Assembly (NCBI RefSeq): GCF_014898055.3
Contig: NW_023601433.1
Coordinates: forward strand, 22,495,641-22,559,640
Direction: 5' to 3'
Origin: Talpa occidentalis
Taxonomy: Eukaryota > Chordata > Mammalia > Eulipotyphla > Talpidae
Length of the DNA stretch: 64,000 nt
Shown: piece after piece, positions 33,356 to 45,575 of the stretch
How the letters are laid out: every line of letters begins with the position of its first letter
How positions within the stretch are numbered: position 1 is the first letter of the stretch
The notes under the pieces: generated by a model
Database searches by the model: none
Told to the model about the DNA's origin: nothing
The model's input: the letters and a program-made list of their open reading frames with translations, nothing else
Made by a program: the position numbers and the translations under genes

Positions 33356-33775
33356 TTGTAGTGGGCTGAATGGAAAACACCAAAATGTGTCTAAATTCCT
33401 GGAACCTGTGAATGTGACCTTATGTGAAAATAGAGAGTCTTTGCAGATATAATTAAAGATTTCAAGATGAGGTTTTTCTGCATTACTAGGGTGACTCCAA
33501 TGACAAATGTACTTCCAACGGAAGAAGAGATGACATGGACAGAACAGGAGGACACCAAGATGGAGATGCAGCTTGGAGGGATGCGGAGCCAAGGGCCAAG
33601 TAGTGCGGGAGCCATTGCAAGCAGAAGAGAAGGAACTTCTAGAGCCCTCAGAGGAAGGGCAGCCCACTGGCACCTTGAATTTGGACTTCTGATCTCCATA
33701 ACGGAGAGGATAAGTTTCTGATGTATGCCACCAGACTTGCAGAATTTGTTCGGGCAGCACTATTATGTGAATATA
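33356..33775 (+). repeat. MLT1-type (ERVL-MaLR) LTR, sense
   Basis: GTGGGCTGAATGG, then AATTCCTGGAACCTGTGAATGTGACC, then GAGTCTTTGCAGATATAATTAAAG, then GATGAGG, then CACCTTGAATTTGGACTTCTG and a CACCAGACTTGCAGAATTTGTT end follow the MLT1 LTR closely. The middle is rearranged or diverged. The open frames here are artefacts. Confidence 0.8.
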
Positions 33776-35044
33776 GTCACATAACTCTGAAGTGATAGAG
33801 TATTGCTTTAAAACTTAAAGTTGTCATTACAGAGAAACAATCAGTGACATCAAAAAAAATTACGATATGTTATCAAATAAACAGACTTTAAAAAAAGAAA
33901 AATACATATTAGCGGTGATTGTCTCTGGATAATATAATTAGTTTATTTTCAGTTCTTTGTGTTTTCCTCCATTTTTCAGTTACCAACTCTGACATCAAAA
34001 CTTGTTAATAGTCTTAGAAAGAAGTGCAGTAGACTCAGGTGCTTGTTCACCTGATGGGTCAGGTAGTCGGGTAACATGAGGGGACTTCCTATAATGCCTC
34101 AGGAATTAGAGTTCTTGATAAAGTCACATTCTTTCCATAGTTTGGATCCCCAGAACTCTCACATGCTCTGCAAAATCAAGTCTAAAGATTCCTTCTGAGG
34201 ATCACAGAGCCCACATACTTTCATTTCATTCCATTCATTTTCATGGAATTATTTACATATGCACACAGTCAAGCCTCACATTGATAAGTGTGTTCCAGAA
34301 AGGTTGTGAATAAGTGAGGTTTAATGGATTGTGCTGACACTATCCCTTACTACTCACTTACATGAAGTAGATGAATGTGAAGTAGATGAATGTGAAGTAG
34401 ATGAATTACCTTCCCACTCACTTTGCTCTGTCCCCAGGTTTCCATGGTTGGCACACTAGGTATCTCTGAAGGATGAGAAGCCTCCATTGCTCTCTCATTT
34501 GACACACTTGCCTCTTAAAGGCACCTGCTCACAGCGTGGCTGGCAGTCAGGCTAGCGATCCCACACAGCCACACACCTTGCCATGTGCACCATCAGCCCC
34601 CAGCAGGCAAAGCCTATGACAACTGTACCTGTCTGTGTGCATGCTGTGTCACAGGGTTAGGGTAGAGAGAAGGGGGAGCTGACACCCCTGCTTGTAGGGC
34701 CAAGGGGGAAGGTGATGGGGAGGTAAGGCTGGGAGGGTCACAGAGTGGGCCAGGTCTGTGTTGAGGTTCAGGCTGGTCTGAGCCGGGCTGTCTTGGTCTC
34801 CTGCCTCTAGCAATCCCAGAGCGCAGCACATGTGTCCATCCCATGTGGGTGGCACTGCTGTGTGAGCCAGGCCACGGAATGCTGGACTGGGATCAGGTAA
34901 TTCCAGAGCTCAGAAAGGAGCCAAGTGCCTTCCTTAGTTTTGTGTTTTAATTGAAGCATTGTAAAAGAGGGAGGTAGAAGTCAATTACTCCCACAGCCAA
35001 CTTCACCTGGATTTTTTCTCATAAAATATTTTTTAAAGTATTTT
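33776..35044. other. Unannotated non-coding sequence
   Basis: No gene. It contains the 15-bp tandem repeat at 34362-34406. Confidence 0.45.
34362..34406 (+). repeat. 15-bp tandem repeat, three copies
   Basis: GTGAAGTAGATGAAT is repeated three times head to tail. The first copy differs by one base (ATG for GTG). Confidence 0.95.
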
Positions 35045-35310
35045 TTTAAAAAGATTTATTTATTTATGCATAGAAGAACCGGGGTGTAGGCCAGAGGTGT
35101 GTAGGGTGAGAGGATTCACCAGAGACAGACTAGGGAGCAGAACAGGCAGATCTACTGAAATACACTGCTGAGGGGAGCAGCGGGCAAGTCAGGAGAGGTC
35201 TGCTGCATCATGTGTTTCACCTCCCTGGCTGGGGTTTGAACTCAGGCCACAGCCAGGGGTGTGAGCATGATGGTGCTGAGACATAATCCCTATGCCACCA
35301 GGGAGGCCCC
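35045..35310 (-). mobile_element. tRNA-derived SINE (Rhin-1 like), antisense, first of a pair
   Basis: Tail AAAAAGATTTATTTATTTATG, body GAGGGGAGCAGCGGGCAAG and head end CCACCAGGGAGGCCCC are intact. The box B area (GGGTTTGAACTC) has some change. Only about 25 bp of T-rich sequence separate it from the next SINE. Confidence 0.9.
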
Positions 35311-35334
35311 TGGACTTCTAATTTTTTAAATTTT

Positions 35335-35592
35335 TTTTTAAAGATTTATTTATTTATACAAGCACTGGGGTACAGGCCAGGGGTGCCGGAGGGTGAGAGA
35401 ATCTCCCAGAGACAGAGTGGGGAACAGAACAGGCAGGAGGACTGAAATACACTGCTGAGGGGAGCAGCGGGCGAGACAGGAGAGGTCTGCTTCGCCATGT
35501 GGGATTCTTGCCAGCCGGCCGGGGTGGAACCTGTGCTGCAGAGGCTGCGGACAGCTTCACAGTGTGGTGCTCAACTGCCACCAGGGAGGCCC
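35335..35592 (-). mobile_element. tRNA-derived SINE (Rhin-1 like), antisense, second of a pair
   Basis: Same orientation and layout as its neighbour: tail AAAGATTTATTTATTTATAC, body GAGGGGAGCAGCGGGCGAG, head end CCACCAGGGAGGCCC. The sequence differs enough from the first copy that this is not a recent duplication. Confidence 0.9.
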
Positions 35593-37246
35593 TCCTCAAG
35601 GGTTCTTTTAAGTGAAATGTTGTTCATTGCCTTTAGGAACAATTTCATATTAGACTCAGTAGAATCGGAGGAATTTTTCTCTGTCCTAACAGTGCTGTGT
35701 AAGTCGGGAGGGATTTCTTACATTGGGATTTAGAAGAGTCTCCTAGAGCAGATCTGAGTGCTACCGAGGCAGGAATATTGGAGTTGGGATAGGGCCACCC
35801 CTCAGCACCACAGCATCTACGGTTCAGGATATGATACCAGACAGCACCTTGTGACTATCCTGGGAGGACCAGCTCTCTGTGCTCATCTGTTCTTATTTCC
35901 CACCATCTCCAAATGTCAGGGTTTCAGTGCAACATGTGGAGAGACTGCTCACAGGCCCTCAATTGGTGATGGGGTGTGGAGCTCAAGCTTGCTGGTGGAA
36001 ATTAGGAGAGTCATTATCTTCTCTGACCTACTGTCTGAGCTGTCAGCAGGATTTTTGAGGACTGAATTAATGAATAAAAAAGAAGCCTTAGCGTGAACCC
36101 CAGATATACAGGGTTGAAGAGAATAAATAGCCCTTTGCAGAAGTTATAGATCCTTCCCGAATAATCTAACCTGAGAAATAGCTGCCTCAGCCGTCTCTGC
36201 CATAGGGAAGTCCAAGCAAATAGTAACCATAAAATGAAATGAGGCTTGGAGGTGAACCATATGAAATCCCGTGGCTGGGGGAGAAATCATCAGCTATTAA
36301 AATGGTGTCTCGCAAGAAGGGGCACAGTCGGGTGGGGAGGCTGTGAACAATACACAGCGGAGATTAAAAATGTGAATTTTCTCTGGGGAAGTGCCATTCT
36401 TAGAGAAAGAAGCAGCTATTACAAAGCCTGAGCCAGGCAGCTTCCCCTGGAGAGAAATACTGTTCCCATTTGCATGTTAAATGGATTGAGGTTCTCCAGG
36501 CTCCCTTGGGGAGACTGTCAGAGGCAGCTGGAAACATCTGAAGGTCTCCTGCCTACACCTTACTCTGGGTCAGAGCCTGTAGCTCTGAGCCTGGTACACT
36601 GTGCGTGCTCAATAAATATTTGCATAAAAAACCGGTTTCTTGAGTGATCCCATCCTCAAAAGCTGTGCTCAGGTACCTCCTTATGGATAGCTTGAAGTCT
36701 ATGAAAACTGTGCAGCGGGGCTTTAGTAAGAGGTAGCTTTCATGCTAAAAGCCTTATACGTGTCAATTTCAGTTTTTATCACCTGCCCCTCCCCTTTTAG
36801 ATAATACATTTAGTCCCAGAGTTATGGAAACAGCACCATGTAGAGTCTGAGGTCCATGAACTTGGTAGGATCAGCCTTGGTTTTAGCCAGGTGTCCTGCC
36901 AGAAAGCTTGGCTCTCCTTCTCTGGACCCTCCCACCCCCACTTGCTGTTATTCCCTCACCCCAGGACGCCTTCCTCCATGGAGTGTCTGTAGAGGTGGGG
37001 GCTGACTCTGCAGCTTTGCCCAGTTCACCTACAGTATGTGTGAGGCTAGTTGGCACCATTCATTGTCAAACACCAGTGTGCACTTCTGTCCTGGCACCAC
37101 AACTGGCTGCCCAGGTTCACGTCACAGGTTCAGGATCTGGCAGCTTCTCATGAATAAAGTTTCCCGCCTTTGTTCATTCAACATACGGTAATCAAACAAG
37201 TGCCTGGTGCTGTGAACCTCAAAACAAAAAGTGATTCATTATTCCA
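35593..37246. other. Unannotated non-coding sequence
   Basis: No gene. GTGCGTGCTCAATAAATATTTGC at about 36601 is the tail of an old MIR- or L2-type repeat. Confidence 0.45.
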
Positions 37247-37265
37247 CTATAAATTGGGTTTATTT

Positions 37266-37587
37266 TTTTTTTAATTTTTTTTCTTTTTTTTTTAAATAGA
37301 GGCATGTTTTTTTTTTTTATTTATCTGTTTGTTTTGTTTATACATGCACTGGGTACAGTCAGAAGCGTGGGAGGGTGAGAGAATTCACCAGAGCCAGAGC
37401 GGGGAGCAGAACAGGCAGAAGGACCGAAGTACACTGCTGAGGGGAGCAGCGGGCGGCAGGAGAGGTCTGCGCGCCATGTGGGACCCTCCTCTGGTGGTCG
37501 GGGAGCAGCCGGGGATCGAACTGGCCCCCCAGAGGCCGCGGGCAGCTTCGCAACCCAGCGCTCAACCGCTGCGCCACCGGGGAGGCC
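37266..37587 (-). mobile_element. tRNA-derived SINE (Rhin-1 like), young subfamily, antisense
   Basis: A long T-rich stretch (reverse A-tail) is followed by ATACATGCACTGGGTACAGTC, GAGAATTCACCAGAGCCAGAG, GGGGAGCAGCGGGCGGCAG and a reverse head with TTCGCAACCCAGCGCTCAACC. A perfect 19-bp target duplication, CTATAAATTGGGTTTATTT, lies at 37247-37265 and 37588-37606. It carries the same diagnostic text as the copies at 5.6 and 49.2 kb. The frames through it are SINE translations. Confidence 0.93.
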
Positions 37588-37606
37588 CTATAAATTGGGT
37601 TTATTT

Positions 37607-39402
37607 GGAACCAACAACAAAGAAGAATTTAGAAAGCACATTCCCCATCTCAGGGCCAGCAGCCTCTTGTATCTGCTTTGGAAAGACTGTGAGAAAGAAA
37701 TGCCTCATTTTTCTTCTGCTGGGGTGGGAGCAATGTCACTTTTCATGGGAAACGTAAGGTGTACAGGCTCCTGTAGTTTGCTGGCTGCATGGACGTGGGT
37801 ACCCTCTCCTAGCCTCCCGACCTCATTACAACAGGGCTTCTCTGTACTCATTTCACAGAGCCAGGCATTGCCCTAGATGCTGGGCATGCAGCAAGAGCAA
37901 AATAGATAAGAGTGTGCCTTTGTGGCACTTACATGGGCCATACATAGGGACAGATAAACATAATTAGCAAATAAATATTGTGTTAGATAGAAGAGGATAC
38001 GTTTTGAATAAAAACAGGACAGGAGCAGGAGGATCTGGGGAGGGTGGGGAGGGATTGAGGATGAAAAGGGTGAATGGGACAAGTCTCCACCGGAAGGGAG
38101 AGCCAGAGGCACTTGCGGAACTGTGTGGGCTGTGAGGAAAAGCCGGTAGGACAGTTCTCTTACTGAAGAGAAGGAATTGGGGCAGGGGGTGGGAAGGGCT
38201 GCTGGGAGAAATACAATAACTGATTTTGGTGGTTATTTATATAAACTTTTCAAACATCACAAATAAGAAGAGTAAACAGAATAAAACTGAAATAGGCCTA
38301 AGAAAAAGGGTCTGCCCTGATACCACGGAGAAAGTAGATGGAAGGGTAGAAGCATGGATGTGTGTCTGGACCTTCTGGAATGTTCTCTGCTTTTCTATTG
38401 GGTGGGACTCAGGCTTGCGTGGCCCAGGGATGGCCTCTGTGGAAGCTTCATTACTTAGGTATGGTTGATTAAATCATTGGCCACTAGTGACTGAATTCAA
38501 CCTCCAGCTTCTTCACCCTTCTCCCCTCCCCTCAGGGGTTGAGAGGGGTGGGGCTTAAAGCTTCAAACTTCTAATCACATTGTTGGCTCCACCAACCTCT
38601 TCCTTAGGTGTTTCCAAAATGTTACCTCATTAATACAAGAGACACCCTTCCTGCTCTCACTATAAGAAATCCCAAGATTTTTAGGAAATCTGTGCCAGAA
38701 ACAGAAGACCATATATATATATATATATATATATAAATCATAACCACAAGTGTCCAAAATAAATGATTTAAGTTCCCCTAGCAGCCCCTGCCCCAACCTA
38801 CCTCTCCCTGTTCTCCATTTTCATCAGGTAACTGCATCCTTCTGGTCACTTGGGCCCAAGGCTGAGGTTGTTCTGATTCCTCTTTTTCTTAGACCCTAGA
38901 GCGATCCCTGCATCTGTGCTGTTTGTCCTCCTTTCTATTTGCTCCATTCTGAAAGAAGCCCCAAATGGGATGTTCTTTCCACACCACTACTCCTGCCTGG
39001 TCCAGACCCTCACTTCACCTGGACTGTGGCAGTGGCCCTGACCTGGAGCTTTGCTTTCAACCATGGTTACATGTGGTCGGGAGGCCAGCAGCATCATCAG
39101 GACACCTACAAGGGATTCTGGAGAAGGAAGGCAGGAAGGATTTTTATTCAAATTGATCAAACTTTTCAAACAAATTGAAAGATAGACCCAATTTAAAAAA
39201 CAAATCTTTAGTGATTTTGCCCAGTTCACTCCAGATCTTACATATAAAAATATAAAACATTATTGCTTCACCAGAAAAATAAGACCCTCCTCTGTGATTC
39301 CCCCCATCAATTGCTTCCATCAATCAGACTTTATCTTTCTCACACTTACTTATATTTTTTTGACATATGTACACATCTATAAAATCAACAGTATGTGATG
39401 TT
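37607..39402. other. Unannotated non-coding sequence
   Basis: No gene. CCAGGCATTGCCCTAGATGCTGGGCATGCAGC near 37861 and the following AAATAAATATTGTGTTAGATAG belong to an old, common mammalian repeat that I cannot name with certainty. Confidence 0.45.
38711..38735 (+). repeat. (AT)n microsatellite
   Basis: An AT dinucleotide run of about 25 bp. Confidence 0.97.
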
Positions 39403-39409
39403 CTTTTAT

Positions 39410-39682
39410 TTTTTTTTTAAAGATTTATTTATTTATTTATATAAGAACCGGGGTTTCAGGCCAGATGTGCGGGAGGGAAAGAGGATTCACCAGAGACAGA
39501 GCGGGGAACAGAACAGGCAGACTGACAAAATACACTGCTGAGGGGAGCAGTAGGCGTGATAGGAGAGGTCTGCGGCACCATGTAGGACTCTCGCCAGCCA
39601 GCCGGGATCGAATGAGCGCTGCAGGGGCTGTGGACAGCTTCATAGTGCAGAGCTCAACTGCCTGTGCCACCAGGGGAGGCCC
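39410..39682 (-). mobile_element. tRNA-derived SINE (Rhin-1 like), antisense
   Basis: Tail AAAGATTTATTTATTTATTTAT, CACCAGAGACAGAGCGGGG, reverse box B GGGATCGAATG and head end CCACCAGGGGAGGCC are present. CTTTTAT flanks it at 39403-39409 and 39683-39689, a short candidate duplication. It shares GACTGACAAAATACACTG with the young subfamily but has the older head. Confidence 0.9.
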
Positions 39683-39734
39683 CTTTTATGTTTTTTTAAA
39701 CTTTCTTTAAATGGTTTTCTAATGTATGTGATTC

Positions 39735-40850
39735 TGCAATGTGTTTTGAACGATTGTGAAAAAACACACATAACTTAACCCGACACTCTCCAGCACATTC
39801 ACAGTTAGCCACACAGTGCTCTGAAACATGCCCCAGAGCCCCTCATCCTTCATGATGGAAACTCTAGACTTACAGAACAAAACTTCCCTCTTACAACTCC
39901 TGGCAACCACCAATTCAACCAGTTCTTATGAGTTTGCTTTAGAGACCTCATATAAATGGGATCATAGAGTATTTGTCTTTCTGGGGCTGGCTTGTTTCAC
40001 TTAGCAAAATGCCATCTTTTCATGTGTTTGTTGGGTGTGTGTGTGTGTATCTTTATCAATATATATCTGTTTCTATATCTTAGAGATATGGCTATTCAAG
40101 TTCTTTACCCATTTGTTCATCAGGCTATTCTAAATTTTTGATATTCAGCTGTAGGCATTCTTTTTTTTGTTCTAGATATTAATCCCTCTTCAGATATATG
40201 ACTTGTAAGTATTTTTTCTAATTCCCCAGATTATCTTTTGATTCTGTTGGTTGTTTCCTTTGCTGCAGATTTTTCTTAAGTTGGATGTGGTCCTGTTTGC
40301 CTAGTTTTGTTGTTGTTCACTATGTTTTTGATGCCATGTCCAAGAAATTATTGCTAAATCCAATGTCATGGAGCTTTCCCCTTGCTTTCTTTCTAGGAAT
40401 CTTATAGTTTCAGTTCTTATGTTTAAGTCTTTATTTTGAATTCATTTTTGTATATGGAGCATGCAACTTGCTTCTCAAGATTATTTTGTCAAAGACATTT
40501 CCCTGTTAGTGCAAGCTATTTTAACTCACACACTGTCATTGCTGATGGAAACCCTTGTAACACTCTCCACAAATTGTTCTTCAATATTTCAACTTGTCAT
40601 ACCTAGTGTGACCATGACTGTCCCATTCAATGTCTTGAATGTCCAATTCATGTTTGTGACAAGTGGAACTGCTGGCCCTGAGGGTGTGCACTTCTTCTGT
40701 ATGAATAGACACCCCTAATTGTTACCAAAAGGAGTGTGGGAACCGGCATTGCTACTTCTCTTCCTCCAGGATACCTGTTAATTTCCATTTTCCTGATTAC
40801 TTAGTAAAATTTGAGATATAAAATTCATTAACCTTTTTCTTGAGCTGTTA
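39735..40850 (-). mobile_element. Old L1 (L1M-type) 3' region, antisense
   Basis: The plus strand reads as a reverse L1: CTCCTGGCAACCACCAATTC, CCTCATATAAATGGGATCATAGAG, TATTTGTCTTTCTGGGGCTGG, TTTCACTTAGCAAAATG, CAAGTTCTTTACCCATTTGTTC, then GCCATGTCCAAGAAATTATTGC and AATGTCATGGAGCTTTCCCC. This is the standard L1 3' UTR plus ORF2 end in reverse. It is heavily diverged with no intact frame. Confidence 0.85.
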
Positions 40851-43618
40851 GGACAGGTGATTGTCAGTGTTAAACTTCAGGGCAGGGATGAGAACAGTCA
40901 ACACAATTTACACTTATCTTTAAGAGTCACCAAAGAAGAAACAGGTGGTGGGTTTGGCTAGTGGGTCTTAAGCAAGGCAAGAACTGCCATGTATACTTTA
41001 CATAGATAACCGTGTCATATTGTCCTCATTTGTTTTCCTGGGGTTCCCTGGATGAACCAAGGTAAATGATATTTCTCAAATTCAGAATACTAGTAGGAAG
41101 GGCTGATTAAATTAGTAGTGACTAAATTATAGCCATCAAACCTGCAAACTACAAGTTTTCAAGGGCTTACAGCAAAACAAGGGCAAATAGTTCCTCCTTG
41201 GTCAGCATTGGAGAGTTACCTGTCTGGCCAACGCCTCTAGGACTGGAATGGGAAGCGGTTATCACCAAGGTCCAAAGCTACACACCAGCTAAATAAGTAG
41301 CTTGTCTACTTGGAGTTGCAATTAAGCTTGTAGGCACTGATATCATAACAATCCTCTGAAGAAGGGCTCTTTCTGGGGCTAGGATCTAAACTGTAAAACA
41401 GGAAGAAAAGGTCTAGCATGTTAGGAATTATTACTCCTGTGCTCACAAGAAAAGAGCTGGGAAGGGCAATAATCAACAATGCTTTTTTAGATCCATTTGA
41501 GAACTGAGGTCATAGGGAATCAGCTACCCCCCAAAACTGTAGAGCCAGACAAACAGAATCACAACTTATTGGAATAGACTCCTGGAAACAGAAACCCCGT
41601 GGAGCCAATATCGGGGTAGGAAAAGTTGAACTGTAATTCATGAGTTACTGGAGGCTCATGACTCCAGTGTATCCAGAATTAAGAGGGGCTTCCACATTTT
41701 TGTGACTTTTGTCTTCATGAGCCCTGTCAGGTTCTCACAGCGAATATTAGAAAAAAATTTCCTGTGGGCTTCTGATGGGGAAAAGGGAAACATAGCCATT
41801 TTGAAATAACCGTTCTGTTGTTCTTAATAAGGCCTGCCCTCAAGAGCAACTCTGAACTTACTAGAGTTTTATCGGAGCCTAGCCAACTGGGAGGAAGGAA
41901 AATACCCATCCTGTTCCAATAAGTGGAGGAAAAACTAAAAAAAAAAAAAAAAAAAATTATGTTCACAGCCCAGGACTCAGGCTCATTAAAAGAGAACACA
42001 GGCTAATACTTTCAGGCCCTGGAAACGGCATGGGAGGTAGGGTTCATCCAAGGTTTATTCAGTGAGTGCGCATGGAGGACACACTCTGTGCCAGGTTTTG
42101 GAAGCACAGACATGTCAAGGAGATGGGCACCCAGGCTCTGTTGTAACAAATGGTGGGGCGAGAGGCCTGGGGACACCCCAGGGGCACTGACTGTTCTTCG
42201 CAGGGAAGACCCTGCTCCGCTCTCAGGGACTGACAGGGGAGGCTCGGGGGCTCTCCAGTCTCTTGCTGCATCGTCTACAGAGTCTGTCCCTTCACATCAG
42301 AGCTATAGAAACAATCCCCTTGCTGCCTGTGATGGAAAAATCCAAGAAATCATGGACTAGAAGGAGTCTTGAAAGTCATCTAGTCTCTGGCTTTCAGGAA
42401 AGACTGCTCTTTGTGTAAAGGCGTGCAGATGAAATCCCACAGGTGCTCTCACGCAGTCTGGAAGTGTGCAGGTTTGGGTGCCAGGAGCTTTTTCTTATGG
42501 ATAATCTCAATCTCTCCTGTACAGTCTGAGCTCACTCCTTGCTGCATGTTGCTCATGACCACCCAGTCGTTGTTCAAGACTGTAGGGGCAGGATGGCATG
42601 GAGCAGGATCTTTATGATTCTATGCAGACTGGTAAAGGAGAGTCCTGGAGCCCTCGGTGGCTTTTTTCAAGCTTTTATTAAACTCTTACCAGGTACGCGG
42701 CAGGCAGGGGTGCTGGAGGGGTGGGGGGCGGGAGCCTGGCAGGCCTCCCAGCCCCCAACAAGTTTTCATTCATTCTTTCTGGGCTCTCTAACACTCTCTC
42801 TGCTCTCTCCTTCTGGTTCTGTTCCTCTTACTCTCTTCTGCTTCTCTTTCATTCTGCTCTCTTGCTTGTTCTAGTTCTGTTTGGGTGGTGTCCTGTAATG
42901 CCACCCTTATGAGCCCAGTCTCTCAGCCCAGGTGTACCCACCTACATATGCCTGCACCCCACTCCAGGAGCCTGCCATCAGGCATGCATTCAGGACCATA
43001 GGGATCCATCATCAATGCCAATGGCGGGAGGGCAGAAAAGTCCAACAGTCACTTACTCTACAATGACATTCTTCTCTACCTGGAGACTTCTTGTCCTCTG
43101 TCTCCTGTTTCTCCAGGCCTGGGAAGAGTCCCACAGGTGGGTTTGTAGAAGGGGGGCCAAGACATATGCCAACATTTCCTCTTGAGTCAGCCAAGGGGCC
43201 TTCTATTAGCATCCTGCACACATCGCTCGTCGTCCCATCCCCACCATTAATTCAAGATAATGATGTGACTAAAGCATGACCTGCTCTCAGCAAGAACCAG
43301 GCTTCAATCATGTTGCTCACATCCCAGGTAGTGTAGGAGGAGATTGGGTTTATTCTACTCTAAAAGACTGATATAGACCCTGTGGGAAACACCCTCCGCC
43401 CCATACTTTGGTGATATCTCAGTTACTACTTCTTCAGACTGGTTTCTTAAGTGTAACTCTGCCTCATATTTTCTCTAAATTAGCACCACATAGGGTTTGT
43501 CTTGGATTAAACCTGCTCCTCTGGACTCTGCTGTAGAAGTGACCCCACCAATCCACAGAGGTATGCTGAATCTCCAAGAATGTGAAAACTCACCCAAAAA
43601 GAGAAGGACCAGCTTGAC
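40851..43618. other. Unannotated non-coding sequence
   Basis: No gene or nameable repeat. An A-rich run of about 20 lies at 41938-41957. Confidence 0.45.
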
Positions 43619-43681
43619 GTGGCTTCAAGGAATCCAGGTGTGGCTTCAAGGAATTCGGGGGTGGCTTCAAGGAGTCCACCT
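43619..43681 (+). repeat. 21-bp tandem repeat, three copies
   Basis: Units begin GTGGCTTCAAGGAATCC, GTGGCTTCAAGGAATTC and GTGGCTTCAAGGAGTCC. The 21-bp period leaves all frames open (translation WLQGI repeated), so the short frames here are repeat artefacts. Confidence 0.95.
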
Positions 43682-44689
43682 TTTCAGGATGCTGAGGCTG
43701 CAGGAATTCATTCATTTGGAAAGGGATCTACTGTACCCACCCTTGCAAATGCATTAGCTGTATTTCCAAAATCCACTGGAGGAACAGAGTCAGATCCCAA
43801 CCAAAGATTAGATCAAATCCTGCCCCTTCTCCCCAGACCAGCTCTCTACTTCCCAGGAGAGCACAGCCCCTTCCTGCCTGCACCCTCTCAGAAGGGCTGG
43901 GGTGAGAAGGGGCCTGGCTGTGGACAACAGTTGATGTTGTAAATATTTCTTAATATTCACAGTCCTGAGGCTGCTGAGTTGAAGTTACTCTCACTTGGAA
44001 GCAGGACAGCTGCTGCTGGGTACCTGGTGAGGACACTGAGCACACTCCATGCAAGAGTGTTTACTGAGAGACAGTCAAGGAGGCCAAGAAGCCCACTGAG
44101 GCTGTGGGTCTGTGGGGCTGTGGGGCTGGGTGGCTGGGTGTGTGCTGGGGGCAGCCTGGCTCCCATGTGTCCTTGGCTGGCTCCAGGCCAATGCCTCTTC
44201 AGAACTGGAAACTATTGACATGGGTCTTGTGCGTCACTGGGCCTTGGGAGCGCTCCAGGATCCTGGCCCTGGCAAGCTCACTGAGCGCCCGAGGATGAAG
44301 TCGCTGTGCATGATTGCTGCTCTGTGTGCCGGCAATAGCTAGAGGGACCAGAGCCAAGATCAGCCTGCTGTGGACTGGGGCTTTTGGAATACATATTTGG
44401 AGGCCTTCGAAACAACCAACCAAACAAAGCAAGCCCCCACCCTCACCTGAGGATTCTTCACAGAACTTCCAGGAGGTACTGGGAGCTTCTAAGCCCCCAG
44501 GCTGAGGCTTTCCTCAGTGGCTGTTAACCCTCTGCAGTAATGCTATATCCGGGAGTCCTGCAGGGGCGCTTGGGACCTCAGCTGATGTCCCAGAGAGCAC
44601 GGGGCTGCCCTATGAATGGCTCTGCTCCTGCAGCAGTCACATCCAATTTCTCAGACATGGACACACCTCTGGAGAGTGGCTCTCAGTCT
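43682..44689. other. Unannotated non-coding sequence
   Basis: No gene. A short GTGGGTCTGTGGGGCTGTGGGGCTGGG low-complexity patch lies at 44104-44145. Confidence 0.45.
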
Positions 44690-45575
44690 TAGGAAGAACA
44701 AATCACCCTGGGGGAGTTTGTCATACACACCTGTGAGAATGGGGGAATTCAGAACCGTGACATCGAGTGCTAGTGAGGATGTGGGGCAACCAGCAGTCTC
44801 CTGCTTTGCCACTTTGCAAGATATAATAGTTCACCAAGACCTTACAAAGTTGATTATACTTTTACTCTGTGATCCAATAGTCGTGCTTCTTTGTGTTGAA
44901 CCAAAGTTGTTGATGACAGGTCCATATGAAAACTGGCCTGCAGAGGTTTATGGTCACTTTATTCATAATTGCCAAAATGTGTAAAGAACCAAGATGTCCT
45001 TTGGTAGGTGAATGGGTAAACACATGGTAGTACACTCAGACAACACACTATTATACAGTTTTAAAAAGAGATGAGCTATCAAGCCATGAAAAGACCTGGA
45101 GGGGCCTTCAACGCACGCTGCTAAGTGGAAAAAGTCAATCTGGCAAGGCTCCATACAATATGATTCCAACTATGTGACGTGCTAGAAAAGGCAAAACTAT
45201 GGAGACAGGAGAAAGATCAGTGGTTGCCAGACTTTGGGGGAGAGTGGGATGAACAGGCAGAGCACAGGGGGTTGCTAGGGTGGTGAAACTGTTCTATGGG
45301 ATAGTATGATACTGTCAGGGGGCCTACATGTCGTCATATATTTGTCCAAACCCATAGGATGTGCAATGCCCAGAGTGAACCCTAATGAAAACTGAGCTTT
45401 GAGTGATAACGGTGTGTCAAGACAGGTCTGTTGGTTATGACCAACGCATCATTCTGCTGGGGCTACGCACGTGTGCGGCAGGGCGACATGGGAAATTCCT
45501 AGACTTTCCATTCGACTTTGCTGTGAACCTAAAACTGCTTGAGAAAAATTGTATGTTAAAGAAAGAAAAAGCTCA
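44690..45575 (+). mobile_element. Old L1 (L1M-type) 3' region, sense
   Basis: GTGAGGATGTGGGGCAAC, GTTGATTATACTTTTACTCTGTGATCC, TATGGTCACTTTATTCATAATTGCC, CCAAGATGTCCTTTGGTAGGTGAATGGGTAAAC, then AGTGGTTGCCAG and GATGAACAGGCAGAGCACAG follow L1 ORF2 end and 3' UTR order. It ends with AAAACTGCTTGAGAAAAATTGTATG. Old and frame-broken. Confidence 0.85.

Noticed and set aside
34260..34330. A Tigger-like end near AGTCAAGCCTCACATTGATAAG
   Set aside because: Only a few words match and no inverted partner was found.
37329..37757. 142-codon frame at about 37.3 kb
   Set aside because: Most of it translates the antisense SINE, with chance extension into flanking DNA.
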